Shown: piece after piece, positions 6,956 to 14,930 of the stretch
How the letters are laid out: each line of letters starts with the position of its first letter
How positions within the stretch are numbered: the stretch's first letter is position 1
Source: Methanoculleus chikugoensis
GTDB lineage: Archaea; Halobacteriota; Methanomicrobia; Methanomicrobiales; Methanoculleaceae
Direction: 5' to 3'
DNA: 64,000 nucleotides
NCBI RefSeq assembly: GCF_019669965.1
Contig: NZ_AP019781.1
Coordinates: 930,001-994,000 of the forward strand
Notes under the pieces: generated by a model
What the model saw: only the letters and a program-made list of their open reading frames with translations
Database searches by the model: none
Told to the model about the DNA's origin: nothing
Position numbers and translations under genes: made by a program

Positions 6956-9016
6956 ATGCAGGAGGAGCACGATCTCCCGAACCGGATCCTTCGTGCTCTC
7001 CGGTTCCGGCCGAAGGGCATGACCATCACCGAGGTGGCGAAACAGCTCGGCGTCACCCGGAACTCGGTCTCGAAGCACCTTGAGATCCTCCAAGTTGCCG
7101 GCAAGGTCGACGTCCGGCAGATCGGCAACGCGAAACTCTACTCCCTCGCCCAGCGCGTCCCGATCTCCGCCTTCCTCTGCTTCACGAAGAATCTCATTAT
7201 TATCCTGGATGCCGATCAGCGAATCGTCCAGGTCAACGACCAGTGCCTCCGGCACCTCCTGCGGTCGAAGGACGACCTGATAGGCCGGACCATCCAGGAG
7301 GCCGCCCTCCCCGTCGTCTCCTCTCCGGAAGCACTCGCGGTGATCGAGGGACTCGAGCGGGAGCAGGTGGTCGCCGATATCCGCTACGCGCGGGATGACG
7401 GGGAGTTCTTCTACCAGATGCAGGCGATCCCGACGACCTTCGAGGACGGGGAGAAAGGGTGCACCCTTGTCCTTGAGGATATCACCGAGCGGAAGCGCTA
7501 CGTCAGTGACATGGAATTCCTCGCTCGGACTGGTCGGGACTTCAGGGACATGGATGTGACCGACGACATCTACCAGTACGTTGCACAGGAATTATACACT
7601 CTTGCTCCGGGATTCCTGGTCTGGGTCGGCATCATCGATGAGTCGGACCAGATACTCATTCTAAAAAGCGTCGTCGGAAACCCTGTTGCCATCGCGGTCA
7701 CGGAGCAGTTCGTAGGAATGAAGGTGGAGGGGATGGCGTTTCCTATCACGAAAGCTGATACGGCAGAGCTCATCCGTCACCTGAAACTTGTCAAGGGCCC
7801 TCCCCTCTACAGGCTCATGCACATGGAGATCCCCGAGGAGAGCTGCCAGCAGGTTGAGGAGGCTGCAGGGGGCATCGACACCTACCTGATGGGCCTCGTC
7901 TCCAGGGGGAGAATCGTGGGAGATGTCGGGATAAGCATTCAGGCGGGCACTGAACTGCCGAACCGGGGACTCATAGAGGCATTCGTCCGGCAGGCCGCGA
8001 TTGCAATCGATAGAAAGATCGCCGACGACAGACTCAGGCAGAGCCTCGCGCGCGAACAGGAGCAGGTCCGGAACCTGTTATTCCTCTCCCGGACTGCGAT
8101 GGATTTCATCGAGATGGAAGATTCCGTCGACATCTATCACTACATCGGAGACCGTCTCCATGATCTCACTCCCGACAGCATCATATTTGTCTGCACCCTG
8201 GACGCAGAGCGGCGGGAGATCAGGTTCAGGGGGGTCGTAGGGGACAGAGAACAGATTGAACGCCTGCAGGGTGTTATCGGGACTGAACTTATCGGCATAC
8301 CATTCCCTCTCAGTGAGATGCTCCTATCGGGCTCTGGCGTATCCACGGACAGGATCTTTGAGAGCCCTTCACTCTACGATACTTTCTTTCACCAGATCCC
8401 CGAAGAGCACTGTGTGCAGGCCGAGACAGAACTCGGGCTCGGCAGGGGGTTTGGGAGGAACTTCTCCTGCAGGGAGGGTGTCTCGGGGTGCATAATGATC
8501 AAACTCACGCGGCCGGGTGATCTCGCAAACCGGGAAGTCATTGAGGCGTTCGCCAATCAGGCCTCTGTCGCTCTGTTGCGCCGCCGTGCAAGAGGGAACC
8601 TCCTCCGGAGTGAGCGGCGGTTCCGGGACGTCATCGACTCTTCGCCGTTTGCCGCCGCGATCATCGATTCAGACGGCCGCTATACCTACCTCAACCGGGC
8701 GTTCACCGACCTCTTCGGGTACACGCTTGAGGATATCCCCACCGGAAAGAACTGGTTCCGGCTGGCGTTCCCCGATCCCGTCTGCCGGCGGAAGGCGATC
8801 GCCGTCTGGAAGACCGACCGGGAGCAGGCCGGCCCCGGCCGGCCCCGGCTGCGGACGTTTCAGGTCCGGTGCAGGGACGGGAAGGAGAAGACGATCCGCT
8901 TCTCGCCTGTCGAACTCTCGGACGGGACAGAGTATGTCACCTACGAGGACGTCACCGAGGAGCGCCGGGTCTACAGGACGCTGGTGGGCGAGATAGCCGG
9001 GTTACGAAAAAAGTAA
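6956..9016 (+). CDS. HTH transcriptional regulator with PAS-GAF-GAF-PAS sensors
   Basis: Protein of 686 residues. Residues 1-65 form a winged helix of ArsR/MarR type (MTITEVAKQLGVTRNSVSKH). Next comes a PAS domain (about 70-170, ending VLEDITERKR), then two related GAF-like domains (about 175-360 and 370-550) and a final PAS domain (about 555-680). There is no histidine kinase, phosphoacceptor or output enzyme, so the likely output is DNA binding by the N terminus, controlled by small-ligand or redox sensing. The start at 6956 fits the TATA spacing. The ligand and targets are unknown; the divergent serine hydrolase is one candidate. Confidence 0.85.
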   Translation: MQEEHDLPNRILRALRFRPKGMTITEVAKQLGVTRNSVSKHLEILQVAGKVDVRQIGNAKLYSLAQRVPISAFLCFTKNLIIILDADQRIVQVNDQCLRHLLRSKDDLIGRTIQEAALPVVSSPEALAVIEGLEREQVVADIRYARDDGEFFYQMQAIPTTFEDGEKGCTLVLEDITERKRYVSDMEFLARTGRDFRDMDVTDDIYQYVAQELYTLAPGFLVWVGIIDESDQILILKSVVGNPVAIAVTEQFVGMKVEGMAFPITKADTAELIRHLKLVKGPPLYRLMHMEIPEESCQQVEEAAGGIDTYLMGLVSRGRIVGDVGISIQAGTELPNRGLIEAFVRQAAIAIDRKIADDRLRQSLAREQEQVRNLLFLSRTAMDFIEMEDSVDIYHYIGDRLHDLTPDSIIFVCTLDAERREIRFRGVVGDREQIERLQGVIGTELIGIPFPLSEMLLSGSGVSTDRIFESPSLYDTFFHQIPEEHCVQAETELGLGRGFGRNFSCREGVSGCIMIKLTRPGDLANREVIEAFANQASVALLRRRARGNLLRSERRFRDVIDSSPFAAAIIDSDGRYTYLNRAFTDLFGYTLEDIPTGKNWFRLAFPDPVCRRKAIAVWKTDREQAGPGRPRLRTFQVRCRDGKEKTIRFSPVELSDGTEYVTYEDVTEERRVYRTLVGEIAGLRKK

Positions 9017-9061
9017 TTGTTTGGCGTTCTGCACCTGCCGGAAAGATTGTTGCCGGTCCCG

Positions 9062-10339
9062 CTACAGCGTCTCCTCGCCGTAGAGGTAGGGCCTGAGGGC
9101 CTTCGGGATCGTGACCGAACCGTCCTCGTTCTGGTAGTTCTCGAGGATCGCCCGGATCGCGCGGGAGGTCGCGATTGCAGTGCTGTTCAGGGTGTGCAGG
9201 TAGCGCTTCTCGGTGAACTCGGTCGGATCGCGCACCTTGATGTTCAGCCTGACCGCCTGGTAGGCCGTGCAGTTGGAGCAGGAGACCGCTTCGCGGTAGC
9301 GCTCCTCGCGCGGCATCCAGACCTCGAGGTCGTACTTCTTCGCAGCGACGGTCCCGATATCCCCGGTGCAGATCAGGACGACCCGGTAGGGGAGGCCGAG
9401 TTTCTGGAAGACTGCCTCGGCGTTCGCCATCAGTTCCTCGTGGAGATCCCAGGACTGATCCGGCGTGGCGTAGATGAACTGCTCCACCTTGTGGAACTGG
9501 TGGACGCGGAAGAGCCCTTTCGTATCGAGCCCGTGCGCCCCGATCTCGCGCCGGAAGCACGGGCTCAACCCCGCCAGCCGGAGCGGCAGATCCTTCTCCT
9601 CGAAGATTTCGTCGCTGTACATCGCGGCCATCGGGTGCTCGCTCGTCGCGATCAGGTACTCGTCCTCGCCGTCGATCTTGTACATGACGTTCTCGAAGTC
9701 GGCGAGATCGGTCACGCCCTCGTATGCGGCCCGGTTCATCATGTAGGGAGGGATGATCGGGGTGTATCCGCGCTCGACAAGAATGTCCATCGCAAACCGC
9801 TGGAGCGCCATATCAAGCAGGGCGAGCCTGCCCTTCAAGAAGTAGAACCCGGACCCGGCGATCTTCGCCGCGCGCTCGAAGTCCGCCCAGTCGTGCTCGA
9901 CGGCGAGCGCGCCGTGGTTCTTCAAGTCGAACGCGGGAAGGTTCGGTTCACCCCACCGGCGGATCTCGACGTTCTCGGAATCGTCCTTACCGATGGGCAC
10001 GCTCTCGTGCAGGATGTTCGGGAGCCGCATCAGGCGATACTTTATCGCTTCGGTGAGGTCATCGTATTCCGCCTCGGCCTCGTTGACCCGCGCGGGAAGG
10101 CCCGCCGCCTCGGCAAGGAGCCCCTCGATCTCCTCTCCTGCCTTCCTCGCCTGGCTGATCTCGCGGGATATAACGTTTCTGCGGTTGCGCAGGCTCCCGA
10201 TCGCCACGGTGAGTTCCCGTGCTCTCCGGTCCATCTCCAGCACCTCGTCGACCCAGGCAAGTTTCTCGGTGTCTCCTCTCTTCGTGAGGTCTGCCCTGAC
10301 GATCTCGGGGTGTGCACGAACGAACTTCAACTCAAGCAT
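9062..10339 (-). CDS. serS: seryl-tRNA synthetase
   Basis: Cytoplasmic class II synthetase of 425 residues that charges tRNA-Ser (and tRNA-Sec where present). The N terminus MLELKFVRAHPEIV leads into the long helical arm (about residues 30-100) that grips the tRNA. Motif 2 is FRREIGAHGLDTKG and motif 3 includes LNSTAIATSRAIRAILEN. This is the common bacterial/eukaryal-like SerRS, not the rare methanogen-type SerRS of Methanococcus. The start at 10337-10339 matches the family; an in-frame extension upstream has no family similarity. Monocistronic, divergent from the membrane protein gene at 10500. Confidence 0.97.
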   Translation of the reverse strand: MLELKFVRAHPEIVRADLTKRGDTEKLAWVDEVLEMDRRARELTVAIGSLRNRRNVISREISQARKAGEEIEGLLAEAAGLPARVNEAEAEYDDLTEAIKYRLMRLPNILHESVPIGKDDSENVEIRRWGEPNLPAFDLKNHGALAVEHDWADFERAAKIAGSGFYFLKGRLALLDMALQRFAMDILVERGYTPIIPPYMMNRAAYEGVTDLADFENVMYKIDGEDEYLIATSEHPMAAMYSDEIFEEKDLPLRLAGLSPCFRREIGAHGLDTKGLFRVHQFHKVEQFIYATPDQSWDLHEELMANAEAVFQKLGLPYRVVLICTGDIGTVAAKKYDLEVWMPREERYREAVSCSNCTAYQAVRLNIKVRDPTEFTEKRYLHTLNSTAIATSRAIRAILENYQNEDGSVTIPKALRPYLYGEETL

Positions 10340-10467
10340 GCTGTCTCTCGTACATACTTCGGCATGACGGTATAATAGGGTCGTGTTGCCCCTCTGCAGG
10401 ATGGGTGCCGGGGACTCCGGGGCCGAGCGCCCGGACTGCATCCTGCCGCCCCCGTCCGAAACCTACT

Positions 10468-10499
10468 CTTATAATTTCCGGCGAACCAACTCATCTGGT
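10468..10499 (+). promoter_or_regulatory. TATA promoter, leaderless gene at 10500
   Basis: CTTATAAT at 10468-10475 lies about 26 bases before the ATG at 10500, with no ribosome binding site between. This is the spacing of a leaderless archaeal transcript. Confidence 0.55.
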
Positions 10500-10952
10500 A
10501 TGGAAAAGAACCAGAAGATCGTCCTGGCGACGGCTGCCCTCATCACGCTCGGACTGCTCTTCATCGAGCCCATCTTCGCCCTCATCGCACTCGTCTTCGT
10601 GATCGTTCTCCTGATGAGTTTCCATATCATGGGAGATACGGCGAACTACCCGCTCGTCATCGCGGAGCTCTCGGAGAATGCGCGGGAGATCACCGTCATC
10701 AATACCGGGACTGCGAGGGCGCAGAAGATCCATGTCGCACTCGTCCCGCTCGACATCGAGTTCGAGGTCGCCTCGCTCGACCCGGACGAGAAGTCCCGGT
10801 TCAGCCTGGCGTCGATGGTCTCGGAGGCAAAAGCGGTCGTCACCTACGAGAATGCCGAAGGCCGGGAGTTCCGGCGCTCATATTCGATCACGGCGCTCGG
10901 GGCCGGGCGCGATCCTACCGAACCGCTCATCCCCATCTTCGGGCGCCGGTGA
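10500..10952 (+). CDS. conserved membrane protein, unknown function
   Basis: Protein of 150 residues that I do not recognise by family. Residues 8-45 form two adjacent hydrophobic helices (hairpin). The remainder is a soluble beta-rich domain (residues 50-140) resembling an Ig/CARDB-like fold, with alternating strands such as AREITVINTG and KAVVTYENAEG. The topology suggests an anchored domain, with its side of the membrane undetermined. The start at 10500 was chosen for the TATA box 26 bases upstream; the longer frame adds 39 low-complexity residues. It stands alone. Confidence 0.7.
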   Translation: MEKNQKIVLATAALITLGLLFIEPIFALIALVFVIVLLMSFHIMGDTANYPLVIAELSENAREITVINTGTARAQKIHVALVPLDIEFEVASLDPDEKSRFSLASMVSEAKAVVTYENAEGREFRRSYSITALGAGRDPTEPLIPIFGRR

Positions 10953-11326
10953 GGGGTTGGGTGGCGGGGAGGGCAGCGTGTTGATAACGGTGGCCTGCCT
11001 CTGCCGGTCGCCCCACTATGTCCTGCGGGTGCCAAAGCCTGCCGAAGCCTCGGGGTGTCCCGCCGATTGCTCATAGGGGCACCACGAACCCGTGCACGGA
11101 TTCCCATTGGGTATCGCCACGGGGGGAGGGGACAGGGGGGGGTCCCCCTCCCTGCAACCCTCCCCCTCCCAAGGCGATTCTCCCATGGTCCAATTGCACC
11201 GGGCTTTTGATCGAGTCCTGCCTGTCCTTCTATGGGGGTAACACGCATGCAGCGATCAAATCCCCGGGGCGGCCCGCTAAACCTGGATCTCCTCGACATC
11301 CGGGGCGCTTTCAAAAAAAATGATTT
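10953..11326. other. intergenic stretch with G-rich element and T-tract
   Basis: No gene is supported. Around 11,095-11,185 is a G/C-tract element containing CCCATTGGGTATCGCC and runs of G and C, similar in character to elements near 29,930 and 43,965. An A8 run at 11313-11320 reads as T8 on the minus strand just after the stop of the gene at 11327, the usual form of an archaeal terminator. Confidence 0.55.
11313..11320 (-). terminator. oligo-T terminator for the 11327-11851 gene
   Basis: Eight consecutive T residues on the minus strand begin six bases after the stop codon. Oligo-T tracts without a hairpin are the common archaeal termination signal. Confidence 0.5.
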
Positions 11327-11851
11327 TCAGGAGGCGAGATACTCGAGCGTCCGCGCGAGCGCGGCCGTCAGTTCCTCGTCTTTCTCTGCGTACTCGTAGA
11401 GCGCCCTGTAGAGCATGAAGACGAGTTCGTAGCCGTAGATGTCGAACGCCTCCTCCGGCGCGAGCGATGCGAGGTAGGAGTCCGTCCGGATCTCGATGTT
11501 GGTGTACATCAGTTCGTGGAAGGCCCCGTCCTCGTCGAGGACGCAGATCTGGGCATCGACGGGCATGCTCGGGTCGTCGGGGCGGTAGGGGAGCGGGTCG
11601 CCCTTCCCGAGAACGATCATCTTCTTCTCGTAGAACTCCTGGTCGTAGAGTTCCCCTGACGCCTCCCTCTTTGCGCGCCGGAGCATCTCGAGCCCGATCT
11701 GCTTCACGACCGGCGCCGTATCGGCAGCCATCCGCGCAAGGAGGGCTCCCATGCTGCCCCGGAGTTCCGAGGCCGATTCTTCCTTCTTCGCCTGCAGGTC
11801 CTCAAGGGTTTCGAGGAGGCGGGCGTATCCCTCTTCGATGATCGGATCCAT
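11327..11851 (-). CDS. conserved hypothetical protein
   Basis: Protein of 174 residues with no domain that I recognise. The first 70 residues are highly charged and helical (EEGYARLLETLEDLQAKKEE), probably a coiled coil. The C-terminal half is acidic with mixed structure (YGYELVFMLYRALYEYAEKDEELT). No signal peptide or membrane segment is seen. The ATG at 11849-11851 has GAGGTGA seven bases upstream. It lies 50 bases downstream of the metal ABC permease on the same strand, so it could be a distal member of that operon, though a separate promoter is possible. Confidence 0.75.
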   Translation of the reverse strand: MDPIIEEGYARLLETLEDLQAKKEESASELRGSMGALLARMAADTAPVVKQIGLEMLRRAKREASGELYDQEFYEKKMIVLGKGDPLPYRPDDPSMPVDAQICVLDEDGAFHELMYTNIEIRTDSYLASLAPEEAFDIYGYELVFMLYRALYEYAEKDEELTAALARTLEYLAS

Positions 11852-11901
11852 TGCTCACTCACCTCTTGCGTATGCCGGCATAAGCGCACCGGTTTGTCCC
11901 G

Positions 11902-12717
11902 CTAGTCGCCCTGCCGGAGGCGCTCGGCCCCGAGGGCGCCCGCATACGCGAGCGTGCTCACGAGGATGATCGTCGCACCCGAGGGGACGTCGAGAAGGTA
12001 GGAGAGCCCTATCCCCGCCAGGGTGAAGACGATGCCGAGGGCGACGGCGAGGATCATCATGCTCCGGATCCGGGTGGTGTAGAGGCGGCTGATCGCCGCC
12101 GGGAGTGTCAGGAGCGCGATCACCAGGATGATCCCCACCACCCGGATCAGCATCACCACCGTGAGCGCAATCAGCACGAGGAGGAGGAGCGAAAGCCGCT
12201 CGACCGGGAGGTTCAGGACCCTCGCGTAGTCCGGGTCGAAGGTGACCGCCTGGAGCTCCCGGTAGAGGAGGGCCACGACGGCGACGATGATGGCGACGAG
12301 CACCCCCATCAGCAGGATGTCTCCCCGCGGCACGAGGAGGATGTTCCCGAAGAGGTAGGAGAAGAGGTCGGGGGCGAATCCCGGTGTCAGGTAGACGAAG
12401 AGGATCCCGACGGCCATCCCCGCCGCCCAGACCGCACCGATGATGGTGTCCATCTGCTGCCGGGCCCGGAGCTGGAGCGCGCCCATCCCGAGCGCCGTCG
12501 CCACGGTGAATCCGGCTGCGCCGAGGAGCGGGTCTATCCCGAAGAAGTAGCCGAGGCCGATCCCGCCGAAGGCCGCGTGCGATATGCCGCCGCTGACCGA
12601 GACCATCCGCCGCACCACGACGTAGGTCCCGATGATGCCGCAGGCCACGCTCGCGAGCACCCCGGCGATGAGGGCGTTCCTGAAGAACTCGAACCCGAGC
12701 ACCTCGAACATGCTCAC
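11902..12717 (-). CDS. metal ABC transporter permease (ZnuB type)
   Basis: Membrane subunit of a zinc/manganese importer, 271 residues with about eight or nine hydrophobic helices and the family features SGGISHAAFGGIGLGYF and LLPAAISRLYT-like segments. It starts at 12715-12717, overlapping the end of the ATPase gene by four bases. Gene order is regulator, binding protein, ATPase, permease in one direction. Manganese and zinc transporters of this family are hard to separate by sequence, so the metal is not assigned. Confidence 0.92.
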   Translation of the reverse strand: MSMFEVLGFEFFRNALIAGVLASVACGIIGTYVVVRRMVSVSGGISHAAFGGIGLGYFFGIDPLLGAAGFTVATALGMGALQLRARQQMDTIIGAVWAAGMAVGILFVYLTPGFAPDLFSYLFGNILLVPRGDILLMGVLVAIIVAVVALLYRELQAVTFDPDYARVLNLPVERLSLLLLVLIALTVVMLIRVVGIILVIALLTLPAAISRLYTTRIRSMMILAVALGIVFTLAGIGLSYLLDVPSGATIILVSTLAYAGALGAERLRQGD

Positions 12718-13478
12718 TCCTCCCGGTGCTCTGAAAAGACCCGGTGCGGAACCCCGTGGGCGATGAGATCGACCGGGCAGTGGTATGCGGCTTCAAGCAT
12801 ATCCGGCGTGATCTCGTTTGTGTCGTGCGTATAGAGGCGCCTGTTTAAGCAGGCGACCCGGGTCACATGCTCCGGGATCACCCCGATGTCGTGGGTCACG
12901 AGGACGATCGCCATCCGTTCGCGGAGCCCGTCAAGGATGCTGTAGAACTGCGCCGCCGTCGGCGCGTCCACGTAGACCGTCGGTTCGTCGAGGAGCAGCA
13001 CCTTCGGGTCGCCGACGAGCGCCCGGGCAATGATCGCCCGCTGCTGCTCCCCGCCGGAGAGATCCCGGATCTGCCGGTCGGCGAGACCGGCGATGCCCAT
13101 CGTCTCGAGCGCCTCCTCCGTCCGGGCGTGGTCTTCGGCCCCGTAACGCCGCGGGATTCGGGTGATGTGACCGAGGCGGCCGGAGAGAACCATCTCCCGC
13201 ACGGTGATGGGATACTCGAAGTCGAACGTCCGGAACTGCGGGACGTAGCCGAGATCCCTCCTCGCCGCCGCCCCCGTGCCGCCGAGGATCCTGACCGTGC
13301 CGCGGGAGGGTTGGAGGAGACCGAGAATCACCTTGAGAAGCGTCGTCTTCCCGCCGCCGTTCGGCCCGATGATCGCGTAGAAGTCGTCCGGGTAGACGGC
13401 GAGGTTCACGTCTTCGAGGACGGTATGGCCGCGCAGCCTGACCCGGACGTCCTCGACCTCGATCACGGGTGCGGTCAT
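12714..13478 (-). CDS. metal ABC transporter ATP-binding protein (ZnuC type)
   Basis: ATPase of 254 residues. Walker A GPNGGGKTT lies near residue 35, the Q-loop in YVPQFRTFD, the signature LSGGEQQR near 145, Walker B VLLLDEPTVYVD, and the switch His in VTHDIG. These and the length fit ZnuC/MntB. The start at 13476-13478 overlaps the binding-protein stop as ATGA, and the downstream stop overlaps the permease start in the same way. A 90-residue upstream extension of the frame has no family similarity and overlaps the binding-protein gene. Confidence 0.93.
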   Translation of the reverse strand: MTAPVIEVEDVRVRLRGHTVLEDVNLAVYPDDFYAIIGPNGGGKTTLLKVILGLLQPSRGTVRILGGTGAAARRDLGYVPQFRTFDFEYPITVREMVLSGRLGHITRIPRRYGAEDHARTEEALETMGIAGLADRQIRDLSGGEQQRAIIARALVGDPKVLLLDEPTVYVDAPTAAQFYSILDGLRERMAIVLVTHDIGVIPEHVTRVACLNRRLYTHDTNEITPDMLEAAYHCPVDLIAHGVPHRVFSEHREE

Positions 13479-14377
13479 GGTCTGTTGCTCTCCGCAAACG
13501 CCGAGGCCACGTGCCGCATGTTCGCGAGGTAGTCCTTCGCGAGCGGGCTCACCGTCACCACGGTGCCCCCGATCGCGTCCGCGATCACCTCGGCGCTCCG
13601 GGTGGAATGCTCGGGCGACGCGAATATCACTCGGATCTTCTCCTCCTCCGCCTGCTTGATGAGGTGCTCTATCCTCTGCGGCGAGGGCTCCTTTCCCTCG
13701 CTCTCGATCGGAACCTCGGTAAAGCCGTAGTCCCGGGCGAGGTAGGCCCACGACGAGTGGTAGACCATGACCGTCTTCACCCCCGATGCGGCAAGCGCAC
13801 CGGCGATCTCCGTGTCAAGGGCGTCGAGTTCCCCGAGATAGGCATCGGCGTTCCGGCGGTAGTCTTCGGCGTTTGCCGGGTCGACCGCAATGAGCCCATC
13901 GCGGATGTTCCCGACCATGATCTTCGCGTTCTTGGGGGATGTCCAGATGTGGGGGTCGGCCCCCGCGTGCTCGCCGTCACCGGCCGTGATCAGGTCGACG
14001 CCGCGCGAACAGTCGACGACCAGCATCTCGGGGTTCAGGGCGGCGATCTTCTCCCGCCAGGCGAGTTCGAACTCGATCCCCGAGCCGACCACGGCATACA
14101 TATCTGCCCCTGCGACGTCGGCGAGAACTCCCGGCGGGGGTTCGTAGGTGTGCGGGTCGGCCCCCGGCGGCACCAGCAGGATCACCCGGACGTGATCGCC
14201 CCCCACCCGTTCCACGAACTCCTGTTCGGGCGGTATGGTGACCGCGACGACGACGTCTCCGGTGTTCTGCCGGTCGGTGCCGGTACACCCTGCCGTGGCT
14301 GCTGCCAGCAAAAGGACTGTAAATACGGCTGCGACGAGAGATAGAGAAGTGGTATTGTTGTTATCCTGCGACCTCAT
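13475..14377 (-). CDS. metal ABC transporter substrate-binding lipoprotein (ZnuA type)
   Basis: Cluster A-I metal-binding protein of 300 residues, exported and lipid-anchored through a lipobox ending in Cys31. Likely metal ligands are the His in ADPHTYEP and ADPHIWTS, the YHSSW segment and the acidic/His patch SPEHSTRS. The long His-rich loop of many ZnuA proteins is missing, leaving only GDGEHAGADPH. The start at 14375-14377 was chosen because GGAGTGA lies six bases upstream; a GTG nine bases earlier falls inside that site. It leads the znuA-C-B operon, 66 bases after the DtxR-type gene. Confidence 0.92.
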   Translation of the reverse strand: MRSQDNNNTTSLSLVAAVFTVLLLAAATAGCTGTDRQNTGDVVVAVTIPPEQEFVERVGGDHVRVILLVPPGADPHTYEPPPGVLADVAGADMYAVVGSGIEFELAWREKIAALNPEMLVVDCSRGVDLITAGDGEHAGADPHIWTSPKNAKIMVGNIRDGLIAVDPANAEDYRRNADAYLGELDALDTEIAGALAASGVKTVMVYHSSWAYLARDYGFTEVPIESEGKEPSPQRIEHLIKQAEEEKIRVIFASPEHSTRSAEVIADAIGGTVVTVSPLAKDYLANMRHVASAFAESNRP

Positions 14378-14443
14378 CGATCTCACTCCGGATTTGGTAT
14401 CTATCTAAATTTTTCCCGCACAAACGACAAAGGCGTTTCGCCG
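14378..14443 (-). promoter_or_regulatory. znuA upstream region with TATA-like sequence
   Basis: Reading on the minus strand, AAAAATTTAGATAG (about 14,403-14,416) is the only AT-rich stretch before the znuA ribosome binding site and is the likely TATA element. The neighbouring metalloregulator could bind here; no clear palindrome is visible. Confidence 0.4.
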
Positions 14444-14887
14444 TCACCCGCGGTACCCGCCAAAAGACCCGCAGCAGTGGCGATCGTGCTCGATCTCCCC
14501 GCAGACGCTCATCATCGGGTGCCCGAGCGACGTGCACATCCTGTCGGTGAGGTCTTTCGAGAAACACTGTTCGATCTTCCTCGCTTCCCTGCAGGCTTCT
14601 TCGGGTTCGAGCCCGTGGCGACTGAGCACCAGGGCGACGATCCGGTGGCGGCGAATCAGGAACCGGGCGTACTCTGTGCCGCGAGAGGTGAGCCTCACCC
14701 CGTGGTAGGGCGTATGCTCGATGTATCCCGCTTTTGCAATCTCCGTGAGCGCTTTCGTCACCGTCGAGGGCGCGACGGAGAAGTGGGCGGCGATCTCGGT
14801 CGTCTTCACGACGTCGCCCTGCATGTGGATGTATTTGAGGTATTCCGCCTTCTTCGAGGAGAGTTCTTGCCCGGTGATCCCCTGCAT
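14444..14887 (-). CDS. DtxR/MntR-family metal-dependent transcriptional regulator
   Basis: Protein of 147 residues. The N-terminal winged helix (KTTEIAAHFSVAPSTVTKAL, residues 28-47, with TSRGTEYA at the wing) is followed by the dimerisation and metal-binding domain (LRRHR-like helix, then EEACREARKIEQ). The C terminus has CGEIEHDRHCC, a Cys/His cluster that could bind a metal. No SH3-like third domain is present, so it is the short MntR/TroR form. It lies directly upstream of the znuA-C-B genes and probably represses them when metal is plentiful (inference). A TTGATAAG box about 25 bases upstream suggests a leaderless mRNA. Confidence 0.9.
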   Translation of the reverse strand: MQGITGQELSSKKAEYLKYIHMQGDVVKTTEIAAHFSVAPSTVTKALTEIAKAGYIEHTPYHGVRLTSRGTEYARFLIRRHRIVALVLSRHGLEPEEACREARKIEQCFSKDLTDRMCTSLGHPMMSVCGEIEHDRHCCGSFGGYRG

Positions 14888-14930
14888 GGAGAGAGGATAC
14901 GCCTTATCAAAAGAAAAAGTTTCGCCGCGG

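Noticed and set aside
9017-10375. Long plus-strand open frame of 452 codons
   Set aside because: Antisense to serS, composition typical of a shadow frame. Similar long antisense frames at 22356-23465, 25760-27091 and 37726-38889 were rejected for the same reason.
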